Numbered from the stretch's first letter, positions 8,771-16,596 are shown. The stretch: 64,000 nucleotides of DNA from Actinoplanes octamycinicus (GCF_014205225.1 NZ_JACHNB010000001.1:4011501-4075500); one strand, 5' to 3'. Numbers and translations are program-made. The notes: generated by a model not told the origin, from the letters alone.

Positions 8771-9517
8771 ATGCTGACCATCGCGCACCTGTCCGACCTG
8801 CACCTCGGTGCGCACGAGCCGGACTCGGTGCCGGCCCTGCTGGCCGACGTGACGGCTGCCGCGCCGGTGCTCACCGTGGTCACCGGGGACTGGACGATGC
8901 GCGCCCGGCCCCGGGAGTTCGCGCTGGCCAAGGCGGTGCTGGACGCGCTGCCGCAGCCGGTGCTGACGGTCACCGGCAATCACGACCTGCCGCTGCTCAG
9001 CCCGCTGCGGCTGGCCGAGCCGTACGAACGTTACCGGGCCTGGATCCACCGTGACCTGGACCCGGCCGTCCGCCTCCCCGGACTGGTCGGCCTGGGCCTG
9101 CAGTCGATGCCGCGGTGGCGCTGGAAGGACGGGCTGATCACCGGCCGGCACGTGGACCGGATCGCCGAGGTCTTCGGGTCCGCCGCGGAGAGCGACGTCA
9201 AACTGATCGCGCTGCACCACCCGCCGATCGGGGTGAGCCTGGCCGGCCGGGGCCGGTTGCTGCGGGCGGCCCGGGCGGCCGGCGTCGACCTGGTGCTCGC
9301 CGGGCACACCCACGTCCCGGACGTCCGCCGGATCGACGGCGCCGCGGTGGTGGTGGCGGGCACCGCGACCAGCCACCGGACCCGGGGCACGGCGCGCTCC
9401 TGGAGCCTGATCCGGGTGGACGCCGAGGCGATCACCGTCACCGAGCGGTACTCCGGGGAGCGCGGCTGGGAGACCGGCCGGATCATGACGCTGCTCCGCT
9501 CCCTCCGACCGGTCTGA
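8771..9517 (+). CDS. Calcineurin-like metallophosphoesterase
   Basis: A 248-residue protein with all the two-metal phosphoesterase signatures in order: SDLHLG near the N-terminus, TGDW, GNHD, LHHPP and GHTHVPD. I start it at ATG 8771 (MLTIAHLSDLHLG) because the core fold begins there; an in-frame ATG at 8684 would add 29 Arg/Pro-rich residues unlike the family. Class III cyclic-nucleotide phosphodiesterases and nucleases share this fold, so the substrate cannot be told. A 9-bp inverted repeat (CGGTGAGTG at 8704-8712 and CACTCACCG at 8722-8730) sits just upstream. Confidence 0.85.
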   Translation: MLTIAHLSDLHLGAHEPDSVPALLADVTAAAPVLTVVTGDWTMRARPREFALAKAVLDALPQPVLTVTGNHDLPLLSPLRLAEPYERYRAWIHRDLDPAVRLPGLVGLGLQSMPRWRWKDGLITGRHVDRIAEVFGSAAESDVKLIALHHPPIGVSLAGRGRLLRAARAAGVDLVLAGHTHVPDVRRIDGAAVVVAGTATSHRTRGTARSWSLIRVDAEAITVTERYSGERGWETGRIMTLLRSLRPV

Positions 9518-9548
9518 CCCGGGCCGATCCGCGCGTCGCGGTCCCACG

Positions 9549-9601
9549 GGCTGGGCGTGAGGGGTGCCTCAAGGGACTTGAGGCACCCCTCACGCCCAGC
9601 C
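9549..9601. terminator. Bidirectional hairpin 1 between convergent genes
   Basis: A perfect 25-bp stem with a GGA loop, 31 nt after the metallophosphoesterase stop. It lacks a T-run but is placed like a strong actinobacterial terminator between convergent genes. Confidence 0.6.
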
Positions 9602-9652
9602 GAACACCGCGAGGCGCGGTGCGGTCCGGGTCGATGCGCGCGTCGCGGGGTG

Positions 9653-9713
9653 GGTGGGCTGGGCCTCAGGGGTGTCTCAAGTCCCTTGAGACACCCCTGA
9701 GGCCCAGCCCACC
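9653..9713. terminator. Bidirectional hairpin 2 between convergent genes
   Basis: A perfect 29-bp stem with a TCC loop, 11 nt beyond the stop of the minus-strand membrane gene. With hairpin 1 it gives one strong stem per convergent transcript. Confidence 0.6.
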
Positions 9714-9724
9714 AAGCCGGAGGC

Positions 9725-10216
9725 TCAGTGCAGCAGGGTCTTGAGGATGACCAGGGCGGCGCCGAAGGAGCCGGCGACCAGGGTGGACACCACGCGCTCG
9801 CCGGTGGTGAGCCGGCCGCCTCCGCCGACCCGCCAGCCGGCCAGGCAGAGCAGCAGCGTGCTGACCGCCAGCGAGGCGATCTCGGCGGTGACCAGTTGGG
9901 CGCCGGTCAGCCGGACCGCGATCAGGGTGAGCAGCGGCAGCACCGAGGCGGTGACCATCTCCCAGCCGCTGGTGAGCTGCTCGCGCACGATGTGCCAGGC
10001 GGGGCGGTGGCCCTCGTGGATCCGCTCGGCCACGATCCGCGCGTAACGTTCCGCGGCCCAGTAGACGACCAGCGTGATCAGCACGGCCAGGACGTCCCGC
10101 CAGGCGGTCAGCGCGTGGCTGGCGACCAGGACGGCCGCGCCGACGATGATGCCGTAGATGCCGGATGCCGTGGCTTCCGCGGACTCGTGGGTGAGGCGGA
10201 TTCGGGTGCCGGTCAT
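9725..10216 (-). CDS. Conserved four-helix membrane protein of unknown function
   Basis: I do not recognise a named family. The 163-residue protein has a polar N-terminus (MTGTRIRLTHESAEA), two hydrophobic helices, a charged central loop with ERYARIVAERIHEG and a W-containing segment, then two to three more helices. The start at ATG 10216 is supported by its promoter context: the recurrent inverted repeat at 10252-10268, a CACGCT element 23 nt closer, and the ATG 6 nt after that with no Shine-Dalgarno. It is convergent with the metallophosphoesterase across the double hairpin. Confidence 0.75.
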   Translation of the reverse strand: MTGTRIRLTHESAEATASGIYGIIVGAAVLVASHALTAWRDVLAVLITLVVYWAAERYARIVAERIHEGHRPAWHIVREQLTSGWEMVTASVLPLLTLIAVRLTGAQLVTAEIASLAVSTLLLCLAGWRVGGGGRLTTGERVVSTLVAGSFGAALVILKTLLH

Positions 10217-10251
10217 GGGGACAGCGTGGCCGCAACCGCGCCGGGCGGCCC

Positions 10252-10268
10252 TCACCCAGGCGGGGTGA
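10252..10268. promoter_or_regulatory. Recurrent inverted repeat, site 4
   Basis: TCACCC-AGGCG-GGGTGA, 35 nt before the minus-strand start at 10216. CACGCT (10223-10228, minus strand) follows at 23 nt and the ATG 6 nt later. It is also the first unit of the 28-bp repeat cluster that runs toward 10356. Confidence 0.6.
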
Positions 10269-10386
10269 ATCGCCGTGACCCAGGCCGGCGGGGTGGATCG
10301 CCGGGACCGGGGCCGGCGGGGTGGATCGCGGTGACCGGGGCCGGGTGAATCACCCGTGGCGAATGGCGACGGGTGCGGTTCGCCAC
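10262..10386. repeat. 28-bp tandem repeats and palindromes in a divergent promoter region
   Basis: The stretch 10217-10489 has no gene. GGGTGRATCRCC-type units start at 10263, 10291, 10319 and 10343 (periods 28, 28, 24). The last unit becomes a perfect palindrome CGGGTGA-a-TCACCCG (10342-10356). It is followed by GTGGCGAA (10356-10363) facing TTCGCCAC (10379-10386). This looks like a multi-site operator region between 10216(-) and 10490(+). Confidence 0.6.
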
Positions 10387-10489
10387 TCAGATCATGAAGG
10401 CCCCGGTGCGCCGATGTGCGTCGTCGGCACAGGTTCCCGGGTGATGCTCGGGAGACCTGCGAGGAGCGCGGGGGAGAGGGAGCTGCCAC

Positions 10490-11089
10490 ATGATCGGGCG
10501 TCGGGTCGCGCGCCGGTTCGGCTGGGAACGCAACGTGCTGCGCCGTACCACCGACCGGGTCGAGAGTCTCATGGTGTTCGTGCTGGTCTTCTCGTTCCTG
10601 GCCGGGGCGCCGCTGCTGGCCTGGTGGGCCGGCGAGGCCAGTTACCGGCAGGACCTGCGGGCTCAGCAGTGGGAGCGCAAGCACATCTTCCAGGTCGACG
10701 CGGTGCTGGTCGAGGACACCTCGACGACCCTGGCGGAGGGCGCCCGGACGGCTTCCCCGCAGGCCGCCAAGGCCACCTGGACGGCGCCGGACGGGTCGGC
10801 GCGCAGCGGGGTGGTGCAGACCGGCGTGGACGCGAAGACCGGCGCCCGGATCCCGGTCTGGGTGGACGACAGCGGGACGCTGCGGATGCCGCCGGCCAGC
10901 CGCAACCCCACCTCGCAGGCGGTCCTGGTGGGCGCCGCGGTGACGCTGAGCCTGTGCGCCGCCCTGGTCGGGCTGCACCGGATCGGCCGCGGGATGCTGG
11001 ACCGGCGCCGGGACCGGGCCTGGGGCCGGGAGTGGATGGAGGTCGGCCCGCGCTGGAGCCGGGACAGCCGCTGGGGTGGCCGGTACTGA
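10490..11089 (+). CDS. Rv1733c-like membrane protein
   Basis: A 199-residue protein with an Arg-rich N-terminus, a first membrane helix near residues 26-47 (LMVFVLVFSFLAGAP), an extracytoplasmic segment of about 95 residues with alternating charge and VWVDDSGTL, a second helix near 145-165, and a basic tail. This two-helix layout matches the Rv1733c family, whose mycobacterial member is a dormancy-regulon antigen of unknown function. The match is by architecture and motif memory, not alignment. ATG 10490 follows a GGGAGAGGGAG ribosome site. The dense repeat region upstream suggests tight regulation. Confidence 0.75.
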   Translation: MIGRRVARRFGWERNVLRRTTDRVESLMVFVLVFSFLAGAPLLAWWAGEASYRQDLRAQQWERKHIFQVDAVLVEDTSTTLAEGARTASPQAAKATWTAPDGSARSGVVQTGVDAKTGARIPVWVDDSGTLRMPPASRNPTSQAVLVGAAVTLSLCAALVGLHRIGRGMLDRRRDRAWGREWMEVGPRWSRDSRWGGRY

Positions 11090-11232
11090 CCGCCGTACCG
11101 GAAAGCGGGGTTGACGTGCCCGGTGTTGCCGCGCCGGGTCATGCGCCGGGGAGGATGCCCGGAGCTGCCGCTGCGGGCAGCGTTCGCCGAGAGGAAGCGT
11201 AGTGACGGCGGACGACTGAAGGCGGTGCCGCG

Positions 11233-12636
11233 ATGGTGGAACAGACCAGGACCGGGCGTTTCTCGCCGGCGCTCAGACGGGCGCTGATCCCGTTCGCGCT
11301 GGCGCAGTTCATCTGCAGCTTCGCCGGGTCGAACATGAACGTGATGATCAACGACATCAGCCAGGACCTGAACACCACGGTGGCCGGCGTCCAGCTGGCC
11401 ATCACGATCTTCCTGCTGGTGATGGCCGCGCTGATGATCCCGGGCGGCAAGCTGACCGACCGGATCGGCCGGAAACGGTGCCTCACCATCGGCCTGCTGG
11501 TCTACGGGGTGGGCGCGCTGATCAGCGCGGTCTCGCCCGGCCTGGGCATCCTGATCCTGGGCAACTCGATCCTGGAGGGCATCGGCACCGCGATGCTGAT
11601 CCCGCCGGTCTACATCCTGACCACGCTGCTGTTCACCGACCTGACCTCGCGGGCCCGGGCGTTCGGGATGATCAGCGCGCTGGGCGGGATCGGCGCGGCG
11701 ACCGGCCCGCTGATCGGTGGCTTCATCTCCACCGCGATCAGCTGGCGGGCCGCGTTCCTGTTCCAGGCCGCGATGGTCCTGCTGATCGCGGTGCTCAGCC
11801 GCCGCTGGGTGACGGACCCGCTGCCGGCCGACCCGACCCGGCCGACCGACCCGCTCGGCGCGGTGCTCTCCGCGCTCGGCCTGGTGCTGGTGGTCTCCGG
11901 CATCCTGGCCGCGGACGACAACGTCGGGGTGATGCTCGGGCTGCTGGTCGCCGGCGCGGCCGTGCTCGCCGGGTTCTTCGCGCACGTGCGGTCCAGGGAA
12001 CGGGCCGGCAAGGAGCCGCTGCTGTCCACCAAGCTGTTCCACAACCGCACCTCCAACCTCGGCATGATCACGCAGAGCGCCCAGTGGCTGATGCTGATGG
12101 GCACGTCCTTCGTGGTGTCCGCCTATCTGCAGGTGGTGCGGGGGTACAACGCGATCGAGACGGGCGTGGTGTTCACCGCGACCACGGCCGGTCTGCTGAT
12201 CTCCTCGCTGGCCGCGGAACGGTTCGCCAAGCGGCGCGCGCAGCGGACGCTGATCCTGGCCGGCTTCGTGATCACCGTGGTGGGCGTGGTGCTGCTGCTC
12301 ACCCTGGTGGTGATCTCCAAGTCGGTGTGGATGTTCGTGCCCGGCCTGTTCGTGATCGGTTTCGGACTGGGCGGCATGCTCACCCCGTCGGTGAACGTGG
12401 TCCAGTCGGCGTTCGGCGAGGACCTGCAGGGCGAGATCTCCGGGTTGTCCCGCAGCGTCTCGAACCTGGGGTCGGCGCTGGGCGGCGCGGTGGCCGGGAC
12501 GATCCTGGTGGCCGGGATCGGCTCGCGGCCCGGGTCGGCCTACAGCATCGCCATGGTGGCGGTCGCGCTGGCCGGCTTCATCGGTCTGGCGGCGGCGTTC
12601 TACCTGCCTCGGCAAAACGCTCCTGCTCCCGCTTGA
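11233..12636 (+). CDS. MFS drug/metabolite exporter (DHA2-like)
   Basis: A 467-residue polytopic protein with the MFS motif A between helices 2 and 3 (GGKLTDRIGRKR), the antiporter motif C region (ALGGIGAATGPLIGGFI) and roughly 12-14 helices. The closest general type is the drug:H+ antiporter family 2; the substrate is not predictable. The upstream gap (11090-11232) holds a TTGACG box and a hairpin GCTGCC/GGCAGC near 11162-11180. The 3' end overlaps the convergent YihY gene by 59 nt, so antisense interaction between the mRNAs is possible. Confidence 0.88.
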   Translation: MVEQTRTGRFSPALRRALIPFALAQFICSFAGSNMNVMINDISQDLNTTVAGVQLAITIFLLVMAALMIPGGKLTDRIGRKRCLTIGLLVYGVGALISAVSPGLGILILGNSILEGIGTAMLIPPVYILTTLLFTDLTSRARAFGMISALGGIGAATGPLIGGFISTAISWRAAFLFQAAMVLLIAVLSRRWVTDPLPADPTRPTDPLGAVLSALGLVLVVSGILAADDNVGVMLGLLVAGAAVLAGFFAHVRSRERAGKEPLLSTKLFHNRTSNLGMITQSAQWLMLMGTSFVVSAYLQVVRGYNAIETGVVFTATTAGLLISSLAAERFAKRRAQRTLILAGFVITVVGVVLLLTLVVISKSVWMFVPGLFVIGFGLGGMLTPSVNVVQSAFGEDLQGEISGLSRSVSNLGSALGGAVAGTILVAGIGSRPGSAYSIAMVAVALAGFIGLAAAFYLPRQNAPAPA

Positions 12637-13459
12637 GCAGCTCGACGGCGCGCCGGTCGGCGGCCGTCGGCCGGGACGGGTCCAGGGCCCGGGGCCAGAG
12701 CCGGGCCCACCGGACGGCGGCCACCTCGGCGGCCAGCACCAGGGCGTTGCTGAGCAGGTAGAGCAGCGTGAAAATGCCGGCCACGGTGGCGAACCCGCCG
12801 TAGACCAGGCCGGCGCCGCGGATCAGCCGGGGCAGCAGCGCGGCGCCGAGTTCCAGCATCAGGGTCACCGCGCCGGCGCCGAGCAGCAGGGCCGGCCAGA
12901 GCGCCCGCAGCGGCGCCGGCCGGTCCAGCAGCAGCCGGGTGAGCAGCCACAACACCAGGAACGCGGCGACGAAGGCGGCGGCCGCGGGCAGCAGCGCGGT
13001 GGCCACGATCCCGGCCAGCAGAACGGCCAGGGCGCCCAGGACGCGCAGGTACCGGGAGAGGTAGCCGGGCCGGTTCCGCCAGGGCACGGCCGCCACGTGG
13101 TTGAGCGTGAAGTAGGCGGAGAGCACCACACCGGCCGCGGTGTAGGCGAGGCCCAGGACGCCGACGATCCACGCCGCGTGCGAGGTGGGCAGGCTCGCCA
13201 CCGCGGCGTCCACCTCGGGGCGCAGCGAGACCGGCACGAACCCGTCGATGATCCGCTGGCGCAGCTCCGGGCGGTTCCGCAGGGCCTCGGTCACGATGGT
13301 GACGGCGAGCAGCAGCACCGGGAACAGGCTGAGGAACCCGTAGTAGGTGATCAGCGCGGCCTCCCTGGGGCCGCCGTCGTCGAGGTACTTGCAGACGACG
13401 GCGTACCCGAAACCGGGCACCCGCCGCCGTCGCTGCCAATCGTCGAGCCGGCGGATCAC
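12578..13459 (-). CDS. YihY/BrkB family inner-membrane protein (copy 2)
   Basis: A 293-residue paralogue of the protein at 4759 with the family signature REAALITYYGFLSLFPVLLL in helix 1, the central proline-rich NHVAAVPWRNRPG loop and about six helices, then a charged tail (LLKREQERF). It is the last gene of a minus-strand operon lipoprotein-DUF7144-YihY: its ATG overlaps the preceding stop (ATGA, 13456-13459). That coupling suggests it works at the membrane together with the DUF7144 protein. Confidence 0.88.
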   Translation of the reverse strand: MIRRLDDWQRRRRVPGFGYAVVCKYLDDGGPREAALITYYGFLSLFPVLLLAVTIVTEALRNRPELRQRIIDGFVPVSLRPEVDAAVASLPTSHAAWIVGVLGLAYTAAGVVLSAYFTLNHVAAVPWRNRPGYLSRYLRVLGALAVLLAGIVATALLPAAAAFVAAFLVLWLLTRLLLDRPAPLRALWPALLLGAGAVTLMLELGAALLPRLIRGAGLVYGGFATVAGIFTLLYLLSNALVLAAEVAAVRWARLWPRALDPSRPTAADRRAVELLKREQERFAEAGRTPPPDR

Positions 13460-13869
13460 CGGCCGTACGCGTCGGCGACCTCGCCGCCGTGCGCCACGAC
13501 CGCCCAGGCGATCAGCGTGGCCAGCGCGATCGCGATCACCGACCAGGCCGGGTGCACCGCGATGAACGCGAAGTTGACCAGCGCGGCCAGCAGCGCGATC
13601 CCGAGCGCCACGAACCGGGCCCAGGTCACCCCGCGGACCAGCCCGACCCCGGTGACCAGGGCGACCACCCCGAGCACCAGGTGCACCCAGGCGAGCGCGG
13701 TCAGCGGCACCGACAGCAGGTGCTCGGCCCGGGTGTCGGCGAGGACCTCCGGCTTGAGCAGGGCGACCAGGCCGATGGTCAGGTGCACCGCGCCGAGCAG
13801 CACCAGCAGGATGCCGCCGAACAGCACCCAGGCGACCCAGCCGCTGGCCCGGCTCTCCTCGATCTCCAT
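13456..13869 (-). CDS. DUF7144-type four-helix membrane protein (copy 2 of 3)
   Basis: A 137-residue paralogue of the proteins at 1427 and 18949, starting at ATG 13869. The four helices are conserved: SGWVAWVLFGGILLVLLG, the LVALLKPEVL loop, LTALAWVHLVLGVVAL and the final VAHGGEV end. It sits 10 nt after the lipoprotein gene, has an AGGAGGACGCC ribosome site, and overlaps the next YihY start by 4 nt. Having three divergent copies in one 19-kb stretch suggests local duplication, each copy tied to a different partner operon. Confidence 0.83.
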   Translation of the reverse strand: MEIEESRASGWVAWVLFGGILLVLLGAVHLTIGLVALLKPEVLADTRAEHLLSVPLTALAWVHLVLGVVALVTGVGLVRGVTWARFVALGIALLAALVNFAFIAVHPAWSVIAIALATLIAWAVVAHGGEVADAYGR

Positions 13870-13879
13870 GGCGTCCTCC

Positions 13880-14281
13880 TCAGCAGGTCGAGCCCATGGC
13901 GGTGTGCAGACTGTCGGCGCTGGTCCGGACCTCGGCGACCGAGCTGCGCACGGCGGCCAGCGTGGTCCGGTCCGGGTTGGCCCGGGCGGTCCGCAGGTCG
14001 TCGCCGAGCTGCTGGGCGGCCGCCTTCAGCGCCTCGGCCTGCGCCGCGAACTGCGCCTTGGCGTCCAGATAGAGCTGGCTCAGCTGGTCCTTGAGCTGGG
14101 TCAGGTACGGCTGCAGCGCCGACAGCCCGTTCTCCGAGACGTTGACGTTCTTGATGTGGCCGACGGTCACCTGCACCGCCTCCCAACTGTCACAGACCGG
14201 CGGCGTGGCCGCGGTGCCGGACGAGGACGAGCAGCCTGCCAGGCCGAGGAGCAGCACGAGAACGACGAGGATCCGCTTCAT
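13880..14281 (-). CDS. Small secreted lipoprotein
   Basis: A 133-residue protein with a type II signal peptide (MKRILVVLVLLLGLAGC; Cys17 is the lipobox cysteine), a short Ser/Thr linker and then a mostly helical domain with coiled-coil-like heptads (LTQLKDQLSQLYLDAKAQF, AEALKAAAQQLGDDL). A Cys near the start of the mature domain and a C-terminal Cys could form a disulphide. No named family is recognised. It is the first gene of the operon with DUF7144 and YihY. Its ATG is 7 nt after a GACGCT element that is 23 nt from the inverted repeat at 14318. Confidence 0.8.
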   Translation of the reverse strand: MKRILVVLVLLLGLAGCSSSSGTAATPPVCDSWEAVQVTVGHIKNVNVSENGLSALQPYLTQLKDQLSQLYLDAKAQFAAQAEALKAAAQQLGDDLRTARANPDRTTLAAVRSSVAEVRTSADSLHTAMGSTC

Positions 14282-14317
14282 GGTGGTCAGCGTCCCGCGA
14301 GCGCCGGAGCCGGGGCC

Positions 14318-14334
14318 TCACCCGTGCCGGATGA
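14318..14334. promoter_or_regulatory. Recurrent inverted repeat, site 5 (bidirectional)
   Basis: TCACCC-GTGCC-GGATGA, extended to CCTCACCC...GGATGAGG at 14316-14336. On the minus strand GACGCT (14289-14294) lies 23 nt away and serves the lipoprotein operon. On the plus strand GAGGAT (14358-14363) lies 23 nt away and serves the gene at 14399. This is one of the best copies. Confidence 0.68.
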
Positions 14335-14398
14335 GGCGCTACCCGGGCCGCCGAACAGAGGATCGGGGCAAAGGCAGGGATTCGAGAAGGAGCGACAA

Positions 14399-14941
14399 AT
14401 GGCCATCGGACCCGTCCAGTTGATCGTGCTGGGTTTCCGGCACCCGGACTTCCACGGCGAGGTCATCGCCGAGCTGGAGCGGCTGCGGCAGAGCGACACG
14501 GTGCGCGTGATCGACGCGCTCGCCGTCTACAAGGACGCCCAGGGCGAGGTGGAGGTCGAGCACCTGAGCAACCTGACCAAGGATGAGGCCGTCGAGCTGG
14601 GCAGCAAGATCGGCGCGTTGATCGGCCTCGGCATCGAGGGCGAGGACGGGATGGTGGCGGGCGCCCGGCTGGGCGCGGCCGTGGCCGAGGAGGACGGCCA
14701 GGTCGCGGTCTTCGACGACCCGCAGGCCTGGGACGTCCTCGAGGACATCCCGAACGACAGCGCGGCCGCGTTGCTGCTGATCGAGCACCACTGGGCGGTG
14801 CCGCTGCGCGACGCGATCGCCCGGGCCGGCGGGTTCCGGCTGGCGGACGGGTTCATCAGCCCGCTCGACCTGATCGCCATCGGGCTGGTCAACGCGGAGG
14901 ACGCCAAGATCCTGCACGACCTGGAGACCGCGGGTTCCTGA
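14399..14941 (+). CDS. DUF6325/DUF1269-like protein
   Basis: A 180-residue protein beginning with the family-type phrase IGPVQLIVLGFRHPDFHGEV and containing IDALAVYKDAQGEVEV and a glycine-rich GSKIGALIGLGIEGEDG segment. DUF6325 and the related DUF1269 proteins are small alpha/beta proteins often seen next to stress genes; the function is unknown. The central glycine-rich part may be amphipathic or membrane-associated. AAGGAG lies 6 nt before ATG 14399. The promoter is probably the plus-strand arm of the inverted repeat at 14318. A tiny Arg-rich gene follows 34 nt after the stop. Confidence 0.72.
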   Translation: MAIGPVQLIVLGFRHPDFHGEVIAELERLRQSDTVRVIDALAVYKDAQGEVEVEHLSNLTKDEAVELGSKIGALIGLGIEGEDGMVAGARLGAAVAEEDGQVAVFDDPQAWDVLEDIPNDSAAALLLIEHHWAVPLRDAIARAGGFRLADGFISPLDLIAIGLVNAEDAKILHDLETAGS

Positions 14942-14975
14942 ACGCCGCGTCGTCCGACACGGAGAGGAGACTGAC

Positions 14976-15059
14976 ATGTTCGGTTCACGGAGAGTCGCCC
15001 GGCGTACCGGCCGGCGCACCGCCCGACGGGTGACCCGGCGCGTCGACCGCCGCCGGTAG
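14976..15059 (+). CDS. 27-residue arginine-pair repeat peptide
   Basis: This short frame has an excellent ribosome site (GGAGAGGAGA, 14961-14970) 5 nt before ATG 14976 and ends at TAG 15057-15059. Thirteen of 27 residues are Arg, arranged as RR every four residues: after MFGS comes RR-VA-RR-TG-RR-TA-RR-VT-RR-VD-RRR. Such 4-residue spacing would place Arg pairs along one helix face. It lies between the DUF6325-like gene and a strong terminator, so it is the natural last gene of that transcript. Nucleic acid, membrane lipid or the preceding protein are possible partners; none is shown. It is too regular to be a random ORF. Confidence 0.6.
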   Translation: MFGSRRVARRTGRRTARRVTRRVDRRR

Positions 15060-15075
15060 CGGCCGGTCCCGGCAT

Positions 15076-15127
15076 GACGCCGAGGGGCCCGGAAACGACT
15101 CCGGTCGTTTCCGGGCCCCTCGGCGTC
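15076..15127. terminator. Bidirectional terminator hairpin
   Basis: Perfect 24-bp arms (15076-15099 and 15104-15127) with a TCCG tetraloop lie 16 nt after the Arg-repeat peptide and 5 nt beyond the stop of the convergent lipid-kinase gene. The AAACGAC/GTCGTTT upper stem gives some A/T content near the loop. Confidence 0.8.
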
Positions 15128-15132
15128 GGCTC

Positions 15133-16434
15133 TCAGGGGCCCACTGCCGCGGAGGCGGCGCCATGGGACACCGCCAGCCGCCGCAATCGTGTCCAGTCGA
15201 GTTGCGGGGGCGGCGTGGGGACGCCGGGCCGCTGGCGGGGGACCCGGACCCGGAGCGCGCCGGGCCGGATCTCGCAGCGCACCGGCGTCGGCAGGACCAG
15301 GGCCTCGCCGTCCACCCCGACCGGGACCTCGGGCAGGTCGGCGTCGATCACCGCCTCGTGCGCGGTCCGGACGGTCAGCGCCCGGGACCGCCCGCGCCGC
15401 CCGATCAGCCCGGCCGCGTCCAGTGCCCCGCGCACCGTCACCGCCAGCACGCCCAGCTCGCCGCGGTCCATCGCGGACCGCTGCCCGGAGTCCGTCCGGT
15501 ACGCGTTGTTGCTGATCAGTACGGCCTGCGGCCCGGTCAGCGTGGTCCCGTCCACGGTCAGCTCCAGCGGCGACTGCCCGTCGAGCGCGGCCGGCAGCAG
15601 GTCCAGCGCGGTGCCGATCTTCGCGTCCCGGTACTCCGGGCTCTGCACCACGGCCGCGTAGGCCCCGAACGACGCGTTGTTGACGAACGTGCGGTCCCCG
15701 ATCCGGCCCAGGTCGATCCGCACCTCCTCGCCGTCGGTGAGCGCGTCCAGGCAGGCCGCCGGGTTCTCCCGGTCCAGACCCAGATCCAGGGCGAAGTGGT
15801 TGCGGGTGCCCGCGGAGATCACCAGGAACGGGATGCCGTGCTCGGCGGCCACCCCGGCGACCAGCGCCTGCGTGCCGTCCCCGCCGGCCACCCCGAGCAG
15901 GTCGGCGCCGTCCCGGATCGCCTGCCGGGCCACCTCGGCCACGTCCACCGCCGGGCCGTCCAGCAGGAACACCTCGGCGCCCAGCTCCCGGGCGCGCTCG
16001 TCGAGCCGGAACCGGCCGACCTTCCCGCCCCCGGAGCGCGGATTCATGATCAGGAACGGTCGTCGCGGCGGCGGGGTGCGCAGCACCACCGGGCTCGCCG
16101 GCTCGGTGGCCAGCGCCCGCCGGCCGGCCGTCATCGCGGCGCTCCAGAGCAGGCCGAACACCAGCACCACCCAGATCAGGCTGGCGCGGGCGAAGAGCAC
16201 CGCGACCACCACCGGGGTGAGCACCACGACCAGCCCGGCGGCCCAGCGGAGCACGCCGCGGTGGGTGAGGAAAAGCCAGGCGGCGGCCAGCGTCACCGCG
16301 CTGCCGACCACGCCGGTCAGCAGCAGCGCGAGGCTGCCGCGCAGGCCGGCGACCGCGAGGACCAGCACGGTGGCGGCGGCGGCCGCGACGAACGCGAGGC
16401 GGGCGAGCCAGCGACGCTCACGGTTGTCGATCAC
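15133..16434 (-). CDS. Membrane-anchored diacylglycerol kinase-family protein
   Basis: A 433-residue protein. The first 130 residues carry four hydrophobic helices; then comes a DAGK/LCB5 catalytic domain: FLIMNPRSGGGKVGRF, the nucleotide-binding AGGDGTQALVAGVA and SAGTRNHFALDLG (GTxN-type motif). The domain phosphorylates a lipid or lipid-like alcohol in known members; the substrate here is unknown. I start it at GTG 16434 because AAAGGAG lies 7 nt upstream, rather than at an ATG 30 residues earlier in Arg-rich sequence. The gene may be driven by GAGGCT (16569-16574), 22 nt from the repeat at 16597, giving a leader of about 130 nt. Confidence 0.85.
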   Translation of the reverse strand: MIDNRERRWLARLAFVAAAAATVLVLAVAGLRGSLALLLTGVVGSAVTLAAAWLFLTHRGVLRWAAGLVVVLTPVVVAVLFARASLIWVVLVFGLLWSAAMTAGRRALATEPASPVVLRTPPPRRPFLIMNPRSGGGKVGRFRLDERARELGAEVFLLDGPAVDVAEVARQAIRDGADLLGVAGGDGTQALVAGVAAEHGIPFLVISAGTRNHFALDLGLDRENPAACLDALTDGEEVRIDLGRIGDRTFVNNASFGAYAAVVQSPEYRDAKIGTALDLLPAALDGQSPLELTVDGTTLTGPQAVLISNNAYRTDSGQRSAMDRGELGVLAVTVRGALDAAGLIGRRGRSRALTVRTAHEAVIDADLPEVPVGVDGEALVLPTPVRCEIRPGALRVRVPRQRPGVPTPPPQLDWTRLRRLAVSHGAASAAVGP

Positions 16435-16596
16435 TTCGGCTCCTTTTCCGGTACGACGGACGCGGCTCCGCCCGGGTGACCGCGGGCGGGTGCTCCGGTC
16501 GTACGAAAGCCATGGCGATCGCAAGCGCCCGCGGCCCGGCGGCGAACCGCACTCCCTCTGCTGCCGACAGCCTCGCCGCAGCCTTTGCCTGCGGCC

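Larger units (their letters stand above)
9519..9713. repeat. Tandem pair of about 107-bp units, each with a long perfect hairpin
   Basis: Two copies of a unit stand head to tail. Each opens with CCGGGYCGATSCGCGCGTCG (9519 and 9626) and continues into a long palindrome. Hairpin 1 has 25-bp perfect arms (9549-9573 and 9577-9601); hairpin 2 has 29-bp perfect arms (9653-9681 and 9685-9713). Both have 3-nt loops (GGA and TCC) and the same CTCAAG/CTTGAG apex. Three positions differ between the copies in each arm, and all three are compensated so pairing stays perfect. Confidence 0.85.

Noticed and set aside
9549..9713. DosR/DevR box in the hairpin apex (GGGACTT)
   Set aside because: Only half of the mycobacterial box is present, it sits in a terminator-like stem between convergent gene ends, and no promoter follows.
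9725..10978. 417-codon minus-strand frame running through 10217-10978
   Set aside because: Beyond 10216 it is antisense to the Rv1733c-like gene and low in complexity; the conserved membrane protein starts at ATG 10216.
11139..11155. TCATGC-GCCGG-GGAGGA before the MFS gene as a motif copy
   Set aside because: Mismatches in both arms; kept out of the site list.
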